A model generated the notes under the pieces. It ran no database searches and had not been told where the DNA came from. It saw only the letters and a list, made by a program, of their open reading frames with translations. Shown in pieces: positions 11,481 through 22,140 of a stretch of 64,000 nucleotides of DNA. Within the stretch, counting starts at the first letter, position 1; each line of letters begins with the position of its first letter. The DNA lies in the NCBI GenBank assembly GCA_023055355.1, contig JALJCS010000029.1:930001-994000 (forward strand). Reading direction: 5' to 3'. A program made the position numbers and the translations under genes. This DNA is from Agelaius tricolor. Lineage: Eukaryota; Chordata; Aves; Passeriformes; Icteridae.

Positions 11481-13325
11481 CATAGTGTTGCAGAACACCA
11501 TGGGGGAAGATTCCTTCCCCATCCTGAGCTGTGAGGAATGCCTGGAGCCTAAGGTGCATTTCTCTAGGGCATTGCTATTGCCCTCTCCCCAGTAGGCTCA
11601 TGGGTTTGCACACCCCTGGAATCTATTCATTCCTACTCTGGTGAGTATCGACCCTTAGCAACTTGAAGGTTCTTTGATGAATTTTAATTCTCAGCTGGCT
11701 TATTCAGTCCTCAACTCTTTAGTTCAGGAATTCAGTGACAAATGGTCATTAATATTTCAAATCATTCTAACACGACAAGTCCCTGGGAATAATTTTGTTT
11801 TAAATTCTTCAACTCTTTTGTGGTAAATTAGACAGATTTCAGAAATGTACTCAAAGTGAATATACTGTATCTTTAAAAAATGCAGGGACTTTTTTTTTTG
11901 TCTTATTTAGCTTTCTTTTCCTTTTTATAGATTGGTATCAGCAATCTCCACTTGACATTGATCCCAAGCACCTCCTAATGCAGCCTGAAAATCAAGACTC
12001 TTTATGTCTAACAATCAATCAGATTTTGTGCCTATCCCCACCCCACCATTTCCCCCATCCAGCCCCTGGGACTCAGAGCAGCCTTGTGCAAGTCTGAGTT
12101 CCCTCCACCCCAGGCTGGACCTGCAGCTTTCAGCTCCTTGTCTCCAACTCCCACCTGCTTTCCTTGGAGAAGCAGCTGTCCGACATACAGAGAGATGTTC
12201 ATTTATTGTCAGGAAAACAAAACCAAGAGAAGGCACAGCTCCATAAAATGCAAAAGTCATTCATCTGGTTATACATTAAATCCACTTTCCACAGCAGACA
12301 GTCTCAGACTAATGGAAAACACCTTCTGTGCCCAGAACAGATCCTGATATTCCCCAAAACCTCCCTGAACCAATTCTGTCCAGATTTGCTCTTGCACACA
12401 CAAGTCACATGCTGAAGTCACAAGCTCCCTCCATGCCCAGAGGGAGAAAAAGAGAGAAAGTGGGTGAAAAGCTCTCTTGTGCAGATCTACAGCTGCACTA
12501 ATTCCAATATTCTGGGCTCACAGGAATTTGATACAGCACACTGTGCAACATGCATACCCTGTGGGTCTCTGTTCTGGGATTGGGGTTTTTTGCTCATTCT
12601 CAACAGTAGGTCCTGGCTGTGGGCTCTCAATGTCAATAGTTGGCTGAGGGTCCTGGCCATTGGCACAGGGTCCTCCACCACCTGCCAGTGTCTGGGGTAT
12701 ATGGATCTTCTTACCTGGGTCACCTGGAGCTGCTCGTGGCCATCCCACAGTGGGCGCAGGGCACCCCAGGTTGCCCAGATGGGGGTCACTGTGTCCCTTG
12801 GGGGAATACACCCCAGGGATAGAGCCAGGAAAGCAGCAGGAACCCAGAGCCTCAGACAGGATGTGACTGATGTGGCCACTGGGACATGAGGAAAATAAAA
12901 TCATGGGCCAGGGGTCTTGGGGTGCCTCAGGTGTCCTGTCACAGCAGGAGATGGGAGAACCCCCCTGTAAGAGACAGTCTGAAGTTTCTCTCATTTACCT
13001 CACAACCATCACAAGGACAGAGATCAGGACACTGGGGACCCTGACTGGAGTTCTGGCCTGGTTGAAGTGGGATGCTCGCCAAGTGATTGTTCGCAGCTGT
13101 GTCTACAGTGACACCATGGCATACTGCTTGTAGCAGGGCCTGGCAAAGGACCATCTTGCCCTATATGCTTGCACCCTGCTTCTTGACAATAGCCTATGAA
13201 TTTCCCCATCTCTTGTCCAAATGAACTTTCAGGGGTAACTTCAGTGGTCCCCCATGGAAAACCCTTCATCTGCTTCACTACCACCGTGACAGATGGAGAT
13301 TGAAGCCCCCTCCCGAGGACTGAGA
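11481..13325. other. Non-genic sequence
   Basis: GC-rich parts around 12.5-13.2 kb are open on both strands, but no domain was recognised. No supported gene. Confidence 0.4.
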
Positions 13326-13329
13326 CTGA

Positions 13330-13840
13330 GACCCCTATAATCCTAACACGTGGTGTGGGCTAGCCTGATCAAAGCAAGATGTTTGTCCAGGTGTGTTCCC
13401 TGGACCAAGAAAACAATCGGTCTCTCTCACTGCTGAGGACATGGACTGTCTGTACCCGTCTTCAATATCTGTTCCCCCCATCGGCGGTTGCAAGACACTT
13501 ATTCTTTATTGTCTTTTACCTGTTCCCCCCACCCTTGGTGAAGGATTATAATAGACCCCTGAGTTAACCAGGACTTTGAGGTTCTCCCTGACATGACTAG
13601 GCAAATTTCCATTGACCTGGACCACAAAGATTTCATCTCTACGTTTGGTAGCTATACCCCCTTTCTCTCTCTTTCTCTGTCTCTGTCTCTCTCTCTCTCT
13701 TCATCTTTTTTCTCTTTCCTAATCCCTCAACCGCATTTGCTGTGGTCATTCAATAAAAGGTGTATTTGTTTTGATCAATACTGAAATCCCCTCTGTGTTG
13801 TTTTTGCACTCTGAGATCAGTTAACGAATCATCACAACCC
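13330..13840 (+). mobile_element. LTR-like element with a TC microsatellite
   Basis: In plus orientation there is a TATA-like ggattataatag near 13543, a ctctctttctctgtctc tract at about 13662-13701 and AATAAA at about 13752. A terminal region ending aatcatcaca follows. No target duplication was found, so the ends are estimates. Confidence 0.45.
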
Positions 13841-14039
13841 CGCTAATACTAGCAGATCGTGACGCCCCCAAACCCTTGTGCCCTGCCCAGTCCCGCAGGG
13901 ATTTCCATGGGGTCTCGTGGCTGTGGGGTTGAATCTGCTCACACAGGAGGAGGGGCTGAGCTTGGCTGTGCCACATGTCACCAAGGAGGAGCGGCAGAGC
14001 CCTGGACAGATCTGCAGCCACATCAGGTGAGCTGGGGGC

Positions 14040-14615
14040 TTGGGGGGGACAGTGTGGCATCCATGGGACATTGCTGGGGACAGCCTGGCAGCCGTGGGGA
14101 CAGTGTGGCACCAACCGTGGGGACAGCCTGGCACCAACTGGGACAGCCTGAAACTCATGGGGACAGTGTGACAGCATCCATCAGGACAGTCTAGCACCCA
14201 TGGGGACAGCATGAAACCCATAGGGACAGCCTGGCACCCACTAGGACAACTTGAAATCCAAGGGGACAGAGTAATACCCATGGGGGCAACCGGACACCCA
14301 TCAGGACAGGAGTCAGTTAGGTCAGCCTAGAACCTATAGGGACACCCTGGCATCACTGTGGACAGCCTGACATCCATCAGGATAGACTGGCACCCATGGG
14401 GACAGCCTGGCACCCATGAGAAGAGTATGGGACCCATAAGGAAAACCTGACATTTCTGGGATGGCCTGGCAGCCACTGCTTATCAGGCCATGACAGCCAC
14501 AGGGACATTGTGACCCCTATGGGGACAGCTTGGCATCCATGGGGAAAACCTGTCATCTGTTGGGAGAGCCTGACACTCATGGGGGCATTCTGACATCCCT
14601 GGGGACACACCTCCA
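14040..14615 (+). repeat. G-rich minisatellite, ~29-bp unit
   Basis: Degenerate copies of a unit like cacccatggggacagcctgg run for about 570 bp. Read on the minus strand this gives a long but meaningless open frame. Confidence 0.8.
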
Positions 14616-15245
14616 CCCACCCATACCTCCTGTCCTCAGCAGCTCCAAGTCCTACATACCAGTACATCTGCAGGGCCAGATCCAGTGGCACAGCTTCCTC
14701 CCATGCCAGCACCTCCGCTCCAGCAAATCCCTGTGGGAGCTCAGGGGCTTCTGGACACACAGGCCCCACCTGAAATTCCAGTCCCTGCTGGCCCTGAAGT
14801 GGCTCCAGCACCTCTGCAGTGAGGAGTGTCCCTGCATCCCCTGCCCGGGATCCAGCGTGGATATCGCCATCCTCGCTGGAGAGAGTGGGATGTCCTGGAG
14901 CTGCAGCAGCTCCAAGGTGCTGGTGGTGGCTGCAGTAGGGGTCCCATGGCGTGGTGATGTGGGTAGCAGCAGTGCTACCCCAGCAGTGTCGCCACAGAAG
15001 CACCAAGACTTGTGCAACATCCTTGATATCACTGACATCAGCACTGAGCAGGCAGTGAGCCGGGAGGGCGGCCCCTTGCAGAACTGGCTCATCACCCTCC
15101 CCAAGATGGACAGCCAGGTGCCAGAGAACTGGGGGCATTCTGGGGGGGACCCAGAGGGTCCCTGCCCTGATGAACCCAGCTGTTGCTCCACAGCCACGCT
15201 CCAACTGGGATTCCAAGTGGTGCCAGGTATACCAGGGTGAGGGTG
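14616..15245. other. Unidentified GC-rich open region
   Basis: About 600 bp are free of stops in one frame on each strand (plus from 14530 to 15240; minus 14377-15216). The flanking minisatellites end at its edges, so this may be an exon or exon cluster of an unrecognised gene or pseudogene. No domain, signal peptide or zinc motif was seen. The product is unknown and the coding strand is undecided. Confidence 0.3.
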
Positions 15246-15404
15246 GACACTCATGGCTGTCAGGGGTGGTGCACAGGTTCTACAGCCTGTGGGATCTGCT
15301 GGGCACCTCCAGGCACTGGGGACTGCAGGCACAGGGGGCTGAAATGCACCTGGAGGCCACCCCTCCTTCCCACTCAAAAGGTGACACGAGGGCATGTCCA
15401 AGAG

Positions 15405-15740
15405 AGAGGGCTGTGAAATCTCAAAATGGCTGTGACAACATGAAGGGGCTGTGTGACATCACAGAGTGGGCTGTGATATCACTGGGCAGCTATACAACAT
15501 CATAAAGTGAGCTGTGTCCTCACAGAGTGAGCTGTGACCTAATAGGGTGTCTGCATGACATCATGGAAGGGGCTGTAACATCACAAGGCACCTGTATGAC
15601 ATCACAGAACAGACTTTGACATCACAGAGAAAGGCGTGACGTCACAGAGTGGTGGTGTGACATCACAGGGTGCATTGTAACATCACAGAATGGTGCACAG
15701 GGGTGCTCACACAGGGGTGCTGTGTGAGGTCACTGGGTAG
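15405..15740 (+). repeat. Minisatellite with ctgtgacatcacag core
   Basis: Copies of a ~28-32-bp unit containing tgtgacatcacagagtg repeat with variation for about 330 bp. Confidence 0.75.
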
Positions 15741-15812
15741 ATTAACGTCATGGTTTAAAAAACAGGTGTCTGCCCAGGAAGATGGCAACTTTCCTAGAAT
15801 GGAAAGATCACA

Positions 15813-15834
15813 CCCCCCCCCCCCCCCCCCCCCC
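15813..15834. repeat. Poly-C run of 22
   Basis: Twenty-two C in a row, a length prone to sequencing and assembly error. Confidence 0.9.
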
Positions 15835-15894
15835 AATCCAATTCTCAATTATGACTTAGTAATTGCAAAAATATAGGAAAAGGAATAACAAATT

Positions 15895-15924
15895 TTATAT
15901 ACATATATATATATATATATATAC
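15895..15924. repeat. (TA)n microsatellite
   Basis: An alternating ta/at run follows shortly after the poly-C run. Confidence 0.85.
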
Positions 15925-15939
15925 ACATACAAAACAGAA

Positions 15940-16380
15940 CAGAATAAACAACAGCTGAACAATCCCAGGAGTTCCCTTCCCCCTTGAGTGCAGTTCTTGC
16001 CACAACCTGCAGGGGGCACTGGTGGCCCCGGAAGGACAGGGCAGGTGCTGTCTTGCAGCCAGCAAGTACCGGGGTGGGACCTTCCTGGGCAGTGATGGCA
16101 CAGAAAGGGACCTGGTGGACAGCCCCAGCCCCAGGTGGCACTGCACAAGCTGGTTCCAGGCTCCCAGGGAGCAGGGAAGCAGGGAGACTTTGGTGGCAGT
16201 GCTGAAAACCCCAGGGCAGCAATACCCTGGGCAGCCACACTCACTCTGTCACCCACACTGCCACTCCTCGTTCCTGAATGGAAGGGGCAGCCTTGGCTCC
16301 ACTCCAGCAGGGTCCTGGCCATGCTCACACCTCTGGTGATATCCCTCAAGCTGCGGGAGGTCCAGGGGGAACACTGACCA
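15940..16380 (+). other. Unidentified open region
   Basis: One plus frame is open at 16022-16339 (105 codons). It begins in a KYRGGTFLGSDGTERD-like stretch and is rich in Pro, Ser and Cys. No family was recognised. It lies just beyond the 3' end of the CCDC81-like gene on the opposite strand and could be a gene relic. Confidence 0.25.
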
Positions 16381-16598
16381 TTTGTGGCTCAAATGACCAT
16401 CGGATACCCCATCACCATGAGCTACCCCCGAAGACAGGATTGGGACAGATAATATTTGGCATTGGATCCATTGGGATTTGAACTTGGATCTGTTGGAATT
16501 TTGGGTTAAACCAATGGGATTTGGGGCAAAAAAGGCAAAATCTGAGTGAGGGAAGAAAGCTCCTCCTAGTTATTCCTCCACTCTCCCAACCAGAGGCA

Positions 16599-16604
16599 TT
16601 TATT
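16599..16604 (-). terminator. Polyadenylation signal AATAAA of the CCDC81-like gene
   Basis: Plus-strand tttatt reads AATAAA on the minus strand, 53 bases past the stop codon. This gives a very short 3' UTR and supports the last exon. Confidence 0.6.
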
Positions 16605-16656
16605 GATGGTTCCTGGAAATTCCTGGAGATTCCCAGAGATTCCCAGAGATTCCCAG

Positions 16657-16990
16657 CTACTCCAGAGATGCGTCCAGCACTGGCCAGAAGTTCTCGTTGC
16701 TTGTCCTCATTGTCGTCGGCCTCACAGGGCTGGGCAGGGGCTCCTTGGGGTCAGGATCCTCAGGAATGCTGGAGCCAGAGCTGGATGCTGACAGAACCGC
16801 AATCACTGGCGTTTGGAAGCTCCAGGGATCCTGAAGATGGATCTGTTTGGATTTCTCCTTCTTTTTTACCTCTTCCCCATCTCCTTCTCCTCTTCCTCCT
16901 CTGGAGCATGGAGTTTTGTCTGTGTGCATCTGGAGCCAACGCCCAGAGTGGTCCTGGCGCTGTCTGGCCTTTGGAATCTTGGGATGATCC
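16657..16990 (-). CDS. CCDC81-like gene, exon 8 (end)
   Basis: The acceptor is ccttccag|GGATCA. It runs 110 codons to a TAG at 16659-16657. It includes an acidic-basic stretch (GDGEEVKKKEKSK) and a Ser/Pro-rich end (SASSSGSSIPE). A poly(A) signal follows. Confidence 0.6.
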
Positions 16991-19900
16991 CTGGAAGGAT
17001 CCAATGAGAAAGGTCATCCTGAGCTAGGAGACACCATGTTGTCTCTTAGCCTTCAGCCTCACCTGTTTGAGGACTTTTCCAACTTCTTCCTCCCCTTGGT
17101 TTCTGACTTTTCCAACTTCTTCCTCCCCTTGGTTTCTGACTTTTCCAACTTTTTTGACTTTTCTGACTTTTCTGATTTCTCCAGCTTTTCCAGCTTTTCC
17201 AGCTTTTCTGACTTTTCTGACTTTTCCAACTTTTCTGACTTTTCCAGCTTTTCCTTCATCCCTTTGGATTCGGACTTTTCCAACTTCTCCTTTTTCCCCA
17301 TTTCTGTTTCTGACATTCCTGATTTCTCCTTCTTCCCCAATTCAGTTTCTGTCGTTTCCAACTTTTCCTTCCTCCACAGTTCAGTTTCCAACTTTCCCAA
17401 TTTTTTCTTCCTGTCCAATTCAGTTTCTGACTTCTTTTTTCCCAGTTTGGTTTCCGACTTTCCTGACTTTTTCTCCTTCTCCCCCAGCTCTGTTTCTGAC
17501 TTCCTCTCCTTTGCCTTCCTTCCCTGGGTTTTCTGGTTTTCTGGAATCTCTTCCTCAGGTTGTTCCTCTGCTCCTGACATTCCAGAAGCTGCCTCTGGAA
17601 CTGAGAAGGAGAAGTCAAGTCAGAGGTCACATCACTTGTCCCATTTCTTCTCTTTTCCCCCACATTTCTTCCCCTTTTTTCCCCCACATATCTTCCCTTT
17701 TCTCCCATATTTCTCTCTTCTTTCTCCATTCCTTTGCTTTCCCACCTCTTCTTTCCCATTTTTTATCTATTTCTTTGCTTTTCCCCCCCATTTCTTTGCC
17801 TTTTCACTCTCATTCCCCCTTTGTCCTTTCCCCCATTTTTCCCCGTGTTCTTTGATTTTCCCCCAATTTCTTTCCTTTCTCCTATTTATTTGCTTTATTA
17901 TCCCCAAAAATTCCCATTTCCCTAATTTTTGCTGTTTTCCCTCTTTTCTTTGGTTCTTCTCCAGTTTCTTTCCTTTCCCTCCACTTACTTTCTTTATTAT
18001 CCCGATTATTTTTCATTTCCCTATTTTTTGCTATTTGCTCCCTTTCCTTGATTTTAATCAATTTTTTTGCTTTGTTATCCCCAAAAATTCCCATTTCCCC
18101 CACTTTTTGCTATTTTGTGCCTTTCCTTGATTTTTTCCATATTTCTTTCCTTTCCCTATATTCTTTTATTTTCCCAATTAATTCCTATTTTCTCAATTTT
18201 TTCCCTATTCCACCTTTTTTTCTTTTTTCCCCATTTCTTTGCATTTTTCCTAATTTTAAAAAATGTTTACCTTTTCTGTCTCTCCCAATCTTCCTGTCTT
18301 TCCTTTCTTTCCTGATCCATGGCCCCATTTCCCCCCTGGGACATGGGATGTCCTTGGGGAGGCTCCAGAGGCTCTGGAGCAGCAGCGTCCTCGGAATTGG
18401 TGCCTGGACCATTTCTCTCTCAAACCTGGATGGAAAATACTATGATCACCCCAGAACCACCCTGGAATCACCACTGTTTTTCCCAAATCCATGACATTTC
18501 CCCTTCAATTCACCATATATTCTTTAATCTGCCTTGTTTTTCCCAAATCCACCATAGTTTTCCTAAATCCACCACTTTTTCCCAAATCCACCATAGGTTT
18601 CCCCAAATACACACTATTTTCCAAAATCCACCATTTTCCCCAAAATCCATTACATCTTCCCGAAGTTCACCTTGGTTTTCCCCAAATCCACCATGTATTT
18701 TCCCAAATACTCCATTATAACCAAATCCACCATAGTCTTTCCAAATCCATCATACTCTTCCCAAATCCACCTTTTTTTTCTCCAAATCAAACATATTTTC
18801 TTTAATATACTTTGTTTTCCCCAAATCCACTCTGTTTCCCTAAATCCACCCTGTTTTTCCCCAAATCCACCCTGTTTTTCCCCAAATACGTGTTTTTCCC
18901 AATTCTACCACATTCACATTTTCCTTAATTCACCTGGGTTTTTTCCCACAATCCACCGCATTTTCCCCCAAATACATCACATTTTCCCAAACCCTCCATG
19001 ACTTTCCCCAATACATCTTTTTTTCCCCAAATCCCCCCTTTTCCCCCAAATTAACCCCATTTTCTAAATTCCACCATGGTTTTCTCCAAGTCCTCCTTAC
19101 CTTCCCCCAAATCCACCATATTTCCCCAAATACCCCATTTCCTTGCAATCCCCTACATTTTCCCAAAATCCACCATTCCCCAAACCCTCCCAAGGCAGAA
19201 TTCCAGGCCCTCTTAGTCCAAGGAATCCGGAAGTGGGTTGGACCCTGTTCTAGTCCCATCCCAGAGCCCCTGGATTGCCCCTGGACGCACTCAGGGAAGA
19301 CGATGACAGAGCCAAATGAGGTCAGAGCAGCCACAGGGACTCCCCGAGGCACCACAGTGTCCAGGAGCTCCTGGATCTGCAGTGGAAGAGAACAGGGATG
19401 GGACTTTCTACATGGGGATGAGGAACTCAACATTAGAAGACTCCAAAGATATGGGACCTTCTCATGGATGAGAAGCTCAGCGTTAGAGGAGCGCCAAGAT
19501 GGCCGAAGCTTCCTATCATGGATGAGAAGGTCAGTGATGGAAGACCTCAAAGATGAGGAATGCAGCATTGTAGGAGCCCAGAGAGGACCCCAAAGATGGT
19601 GGGGTCTCCTCAACATGACCAGGGGACTCAGAGATCCCAAAGATGGCAGAACCTCCAGAATGTGAATGAGGAACTCAACATTGAAGGAGACCAAAGATGC
19701 TGGGACCTTCTCCCCATGGATGAAGTAATTTTAAAGGATCACCCCACTCCCCTGCCCCCATCCCCTCAACCCCTTCACCTTGAAGATCCCCTTTTCCAGG
19801 TTCTCCTTCCCAGCCACTGCCTCCAGGAAGCTGTGGTAGAACCTCATCCGGACCTTGTGCCTCTCCACCAGAAGGACTCCAATATCCCTCAGGACCAGGG

Positions 19901-21359
19901 CCACATCCTCACCCATCCCCAGGCACTGTGACAGGAGGGACATGGTGGCCTGGAGGGCACCCTCCACCTTGCGCCGAGGCAGTCCCAGCACTGCTGCCAC
20001 TGCAAAAGTCTGGAGGGGATCCAGATTCCCTGGGAGGGCATGGAAGATAGGGGGATTTAGGGTATCCTCAGGGGGTTTAGGGGGGGGTGGTTCTTAAGAT
20101 TTTATGGGGTCTCCTTGTGGTTATTGGGGTCTTCTCATGGTTTCTTGAAAATTTTTTACAGTGTTTTGGGGTCTTCTCAGGGTGATTTGAGGTCTTGTGG
20201 ATTTTTTTTTTTTCTCTCCTTGTGTTTTTTGGTGTCATCTTGTTCTTTATGGTATTTTCTCATGGGTTTTTTTGGGTGTCTACATGATTTTTTTTGAGTT
20301 TTTTGGGGTGGCTCCTTAGGGGTTTTGGAGACTTCTCATGTTTTTGGGGGGTGTTTCTCATGGGTTTTTGAGGTTTTCTTATGTTTCTGAGGGGTCTTCT
20401 CATGGGTTTTGGCGTCTTCTCTTCATTTTTTAGGGTCTTCTCATGTGTTTTGCTGTCTTCTCATGGTTTTATGTGGTGTTCTCATGCTTTTTTTGGGGTT
20501 TTCCCATAGTTTTATGGATTTTCCTTTGTTTTATTTTTGGGTTCTTGTCATGTGCTTTTAAGGGGTCATGTAATTTATTTTTGGGTCTCATCCCAGTTTT
20601 TTGGGGGCTCCTTGTGATTTTTGGGTTCTTCTCATGGGGCTTTATGGTCTCCTCACATCTTTTTGGTTTCTTATCACATCTTTCAACTCCCCATTTTCCA
20701 CCCCTTCCCTCAACCCTCCCCTTCATCCATGTCCACCTCAGAATCCTCATAGTCCTACCAGCACAGAATTCCCAGTCATCCATCAAATTGTGGCTCTGGA
20801 CCAAATTCCTGGCCAGGCAAAAAATCGGCCTCCGTGTTGTCACCTCCATGTCACCAACCTGCACCTGGCAGGGCACCACATGCAGGGCACCAAGGGTTGG
20901 GATCCGCACCCCCTGCAACCGGAATTTTGGGGATTTTGGGATCTGCTTCCCCCCAGAAGTAGAATTTTTGGATTTTGAAGTAGAAGTTTGGGATTTTGGG
21001 GTCTGCACCCCCCTGCAAGAGGAGTTTCAGAATTTTGGGATCTGAACCCTCTGGAAGAGGAATTTTGGGATTTTGGAATGAATCAGACGTGACCTTGACC
21101 CCCAGGAGGGGACATGGCAGGGGAATTGGAGTGACCTTGTTCTGCAGCAGGAGGTGTTCCAGGACGAAGTCGGCCACTGCATCCCAGATTTTTTTCCATT
21201 CTGGGAATTGAGTAGAACCGAGTCAGGATCCTGACAGATCCTGACATTCCCAGGGGTCCAGGGGCTGTTGGTACCTTCAGAGGTGGTGGCTGAAGCCACT
21301 TCTGTCCTCCCCCAGAGCTCCACCTTAGTCCTCCTGGCAGTGGGAGGGCAGGAGCTCAT
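16657..21359 (-). CDS. CCDC81-like HU-domain protein, eight-exon gene
   Basis: Eight minus-strand exons join with consistent phases into 1662 nt (553 codons plus stop): 21359-21275, 21200-21136, 20912-20759, 20029-19779, 19376-19291, 18425-18271, 17594-17063 and 16990-16657. Every junction has AG/GT borders. Residues ~29-101 form a first HU-type domain (IWDAVADFVLEHLL, then KGVRIPTLG, ending in NLMDD). Residues ~102-213 form a second (RRKVEGALQ, GEDVALVLRDIGVLL, MRFYHSFLE, then VASL-like text and VIVFPE). Both are typical of CCDC81, a centrosome-associated protein of vertebrates. Residues ~266-442 are Lys/Glu/Ser-rich and likely helical. Length is near but below human CCDC81 (652). No break was seen. 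The bird copy could be one of a multigene family. The exact start codon and the function are inferences. Confidence 0.75.
17063..17594 (-). CDS. CCDC81-like gene, exon 7 (charged repeats)
   Basis: The acceptor is gttccag|AGGCAG and the donor is AACAG|gtgagg. About 177 codons are dominated by Lys, Glu, Ser and Leu. The first half repeats a unit around SETELGKKEKLEK. The second half is made of EKLEKS and EKSEKS hexamers. An 11-residue unit KKLEKSETKGR occurs twice at the end. The DNA is itself a minisatellite, so copy number may vary between individuals. Confidence 0.65.
17600..18268. repeat. Pyrimidine-rich tract filling intron 6
   Basis: The plus strand is almost entirely T and C for about 650 bp. 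Recurring blocks such as tttcccccatttctttcc give the transcribed strand a purine-rich RNA. The skew continues into exon 7 and intron 5. Confidence 0.75.
18271..18425 (-). CDS. CCDC81-like gene, exon 6
   Basis: The acceptor is catccag|GTTTGAG and the donor is AAAAG|gtaaac. It links the HU domains to the charged tail, starting FEREMVQAPIPRTLL and ending in a basic KERKDRK segment. Confidence 0.65.
18478..19190 (+). repeat. Minisatellite filling intron 5, ~20-bp unit
   Basis: Variants of a unit like ttttccccaaatccaccat recur about 30 times with drift. Confidence 0.85.
19291..19376 (-). CDS. CCDC81-like gene, exon 5
   Basis: The acceptor is ccactgcag|ATCCAG and the donor is CCTGA|gtgcgt. It encodes the end of HU domain 2, with QELLDTVV and GSVIVFPE. 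Confidence 0.75.
19395..19735 (+). repeat. Minisatellite in intron 4, ~50-bp unit
   Basis: Degenerate copies contain gatgaggaactcaacattag, a caaagat block and gggaccttctcat. Confidence 0.7.
19779..20029 (-). CDS. CCDC81-like gene, exon 4
   Basis: The acceptor is cctcccag|GGAATC and the donor is TTCAAG|gtgaag. It encodes most of HU domain 2, including LPRRKVEGALQ, EDVALVLRDIGVLL and GKENLEK. This is the most clearly conserved exon. Confidence 0.85.
20045..20690 (+). repeat. Minisatellite filling intron 3, ~20-25-bp unit
   Basis: Copies of a unit like ttttggggtcttctcatgg recur with variable length. The plus strand is rich in T and G. Confidence 0.8.
20759..20912 (-). CDS. CCDC81-like gene, exon 3
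   Basis: The acceptor is gttgcag|GGGGTG and the donor is GTGCTG|gtagga. It encodes the beta-arm part of HU domain 1: GVRIPTLG, PIFCLARNLV and HNLMDD. The join to exon 2 gives NKGVRIPTLG, as in the family. Confidence 0.8.
20925..21082 (+). repeat. Minisatellite in intron 2
   Basis: Repeats of gaattttgggattttgggatctg with a cccctgcaagag spacer fill most of this short intron. Confidence 0.7.
21136..21200 (-). CDS. CCDC81-like gene, exon 2
   Basis: The acceptor is attcccag|aatgg and the donor is AACAAG|gtcact. It encodes the first helix of HU domain 1 (WKKIWDAVADFVLEHLLLQ). It closes in phase 0. Confidence 0.75.
21275..21359 (-). CDS. CCDC81-like gene, exon 1 (start)
   Basis: ATG at 21359-21357 opens 28 codons plus one base. 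The donor is GAAG|gtacca. An upstream stretch ending in gtgcag could also be an acceptor, so the true first exon may lie further upstream. Confidence 0.5.
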
Positions 21360-21534
21360 TCTGCACTCCCTCAGGATTTGGGATCAGGATGTGGGATCTG
21401 GATGTGGGGTCTGGGATGTTCCACCACCAGACTAGCTCCCGCTGTGTCCCTCAGGATGCTCGGTGATGCTGCTGGTGGCACTGTGACTTTGGTGGGGCCT
21501 CTGTGACATTGTGATGACACTGTGGGGACAGGGG

Positions 21535-21935
21535 TGGGGATACGGGGCTTGGGCAGGGAGGAGGGATGGAATATCGCATGGGGAACATGGAATGGGGGAC
21601 ATAGAGGGTGTGGAACCAGTGTGATGGGACATAGAATTGAGGACATGAGATGAGGGATGTGGGGGATGTGAAATGGAACACATGGAATGGGGACAGGAGG
21701 GATGTGGGGGATGGGGGATGGAGGACATGGAAGGGGGGATGTGGGATGGGGGGCAAGAGGGACATAGAGGATGGGACATAGAATGGGGGCCACAGAATGG
21801 GGACATGGAATGGGAAACATGGGGGATATATGGGGAAATGGGATGAGAGACATGGGGTTGTGGGGGATGGGGGACATGGAGTGGGGACTTAGAGGATGTT
21901 GGATGGGGAGCACAGAACTGGGGACAAAGGAGACT
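21535..21935 (+). repeat. Minisatellite upstream of the CCDC81-like gene, ~14-bp core
   Basis: Variants of ggggacatggaatg repeat for about 400 bp, starting about 180 bp upstream of the proposed start codon. It could be 5'-flanking or first-intron sequence. Confidence 0.8.
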
Positions 21936-22140
21936 TGGGGGACATAGTCTTCAGGTGTTCAAAGATATTACAATAAGCAGACACAATGACAAAGCAATTT
22001 TTGAGGCATTTTTCTTATTATCAGGTCCTTAACACCTGGTCAATGCCCAAATCCTGAGACAGGAATTGCAGTTGCTTGGCTTCTCTACCATCCAGTTCCA
22101 CACTGGAGTCGCGATATCCCAGCAGATGGCAGCAGGGTCA

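Noticed and set aside
13821..14281. Long minus-strand open frames rich in Cys, His and Pro
   Set aside because: They are translations of the ~29-bp minisatellite with no domain.
17036..18130. 364-codon plus-strand open frame rich in Phe and Ser
   Set aside because: It is the antisense of exon 7 and of the pyrimidine tract; its composition explains its length.
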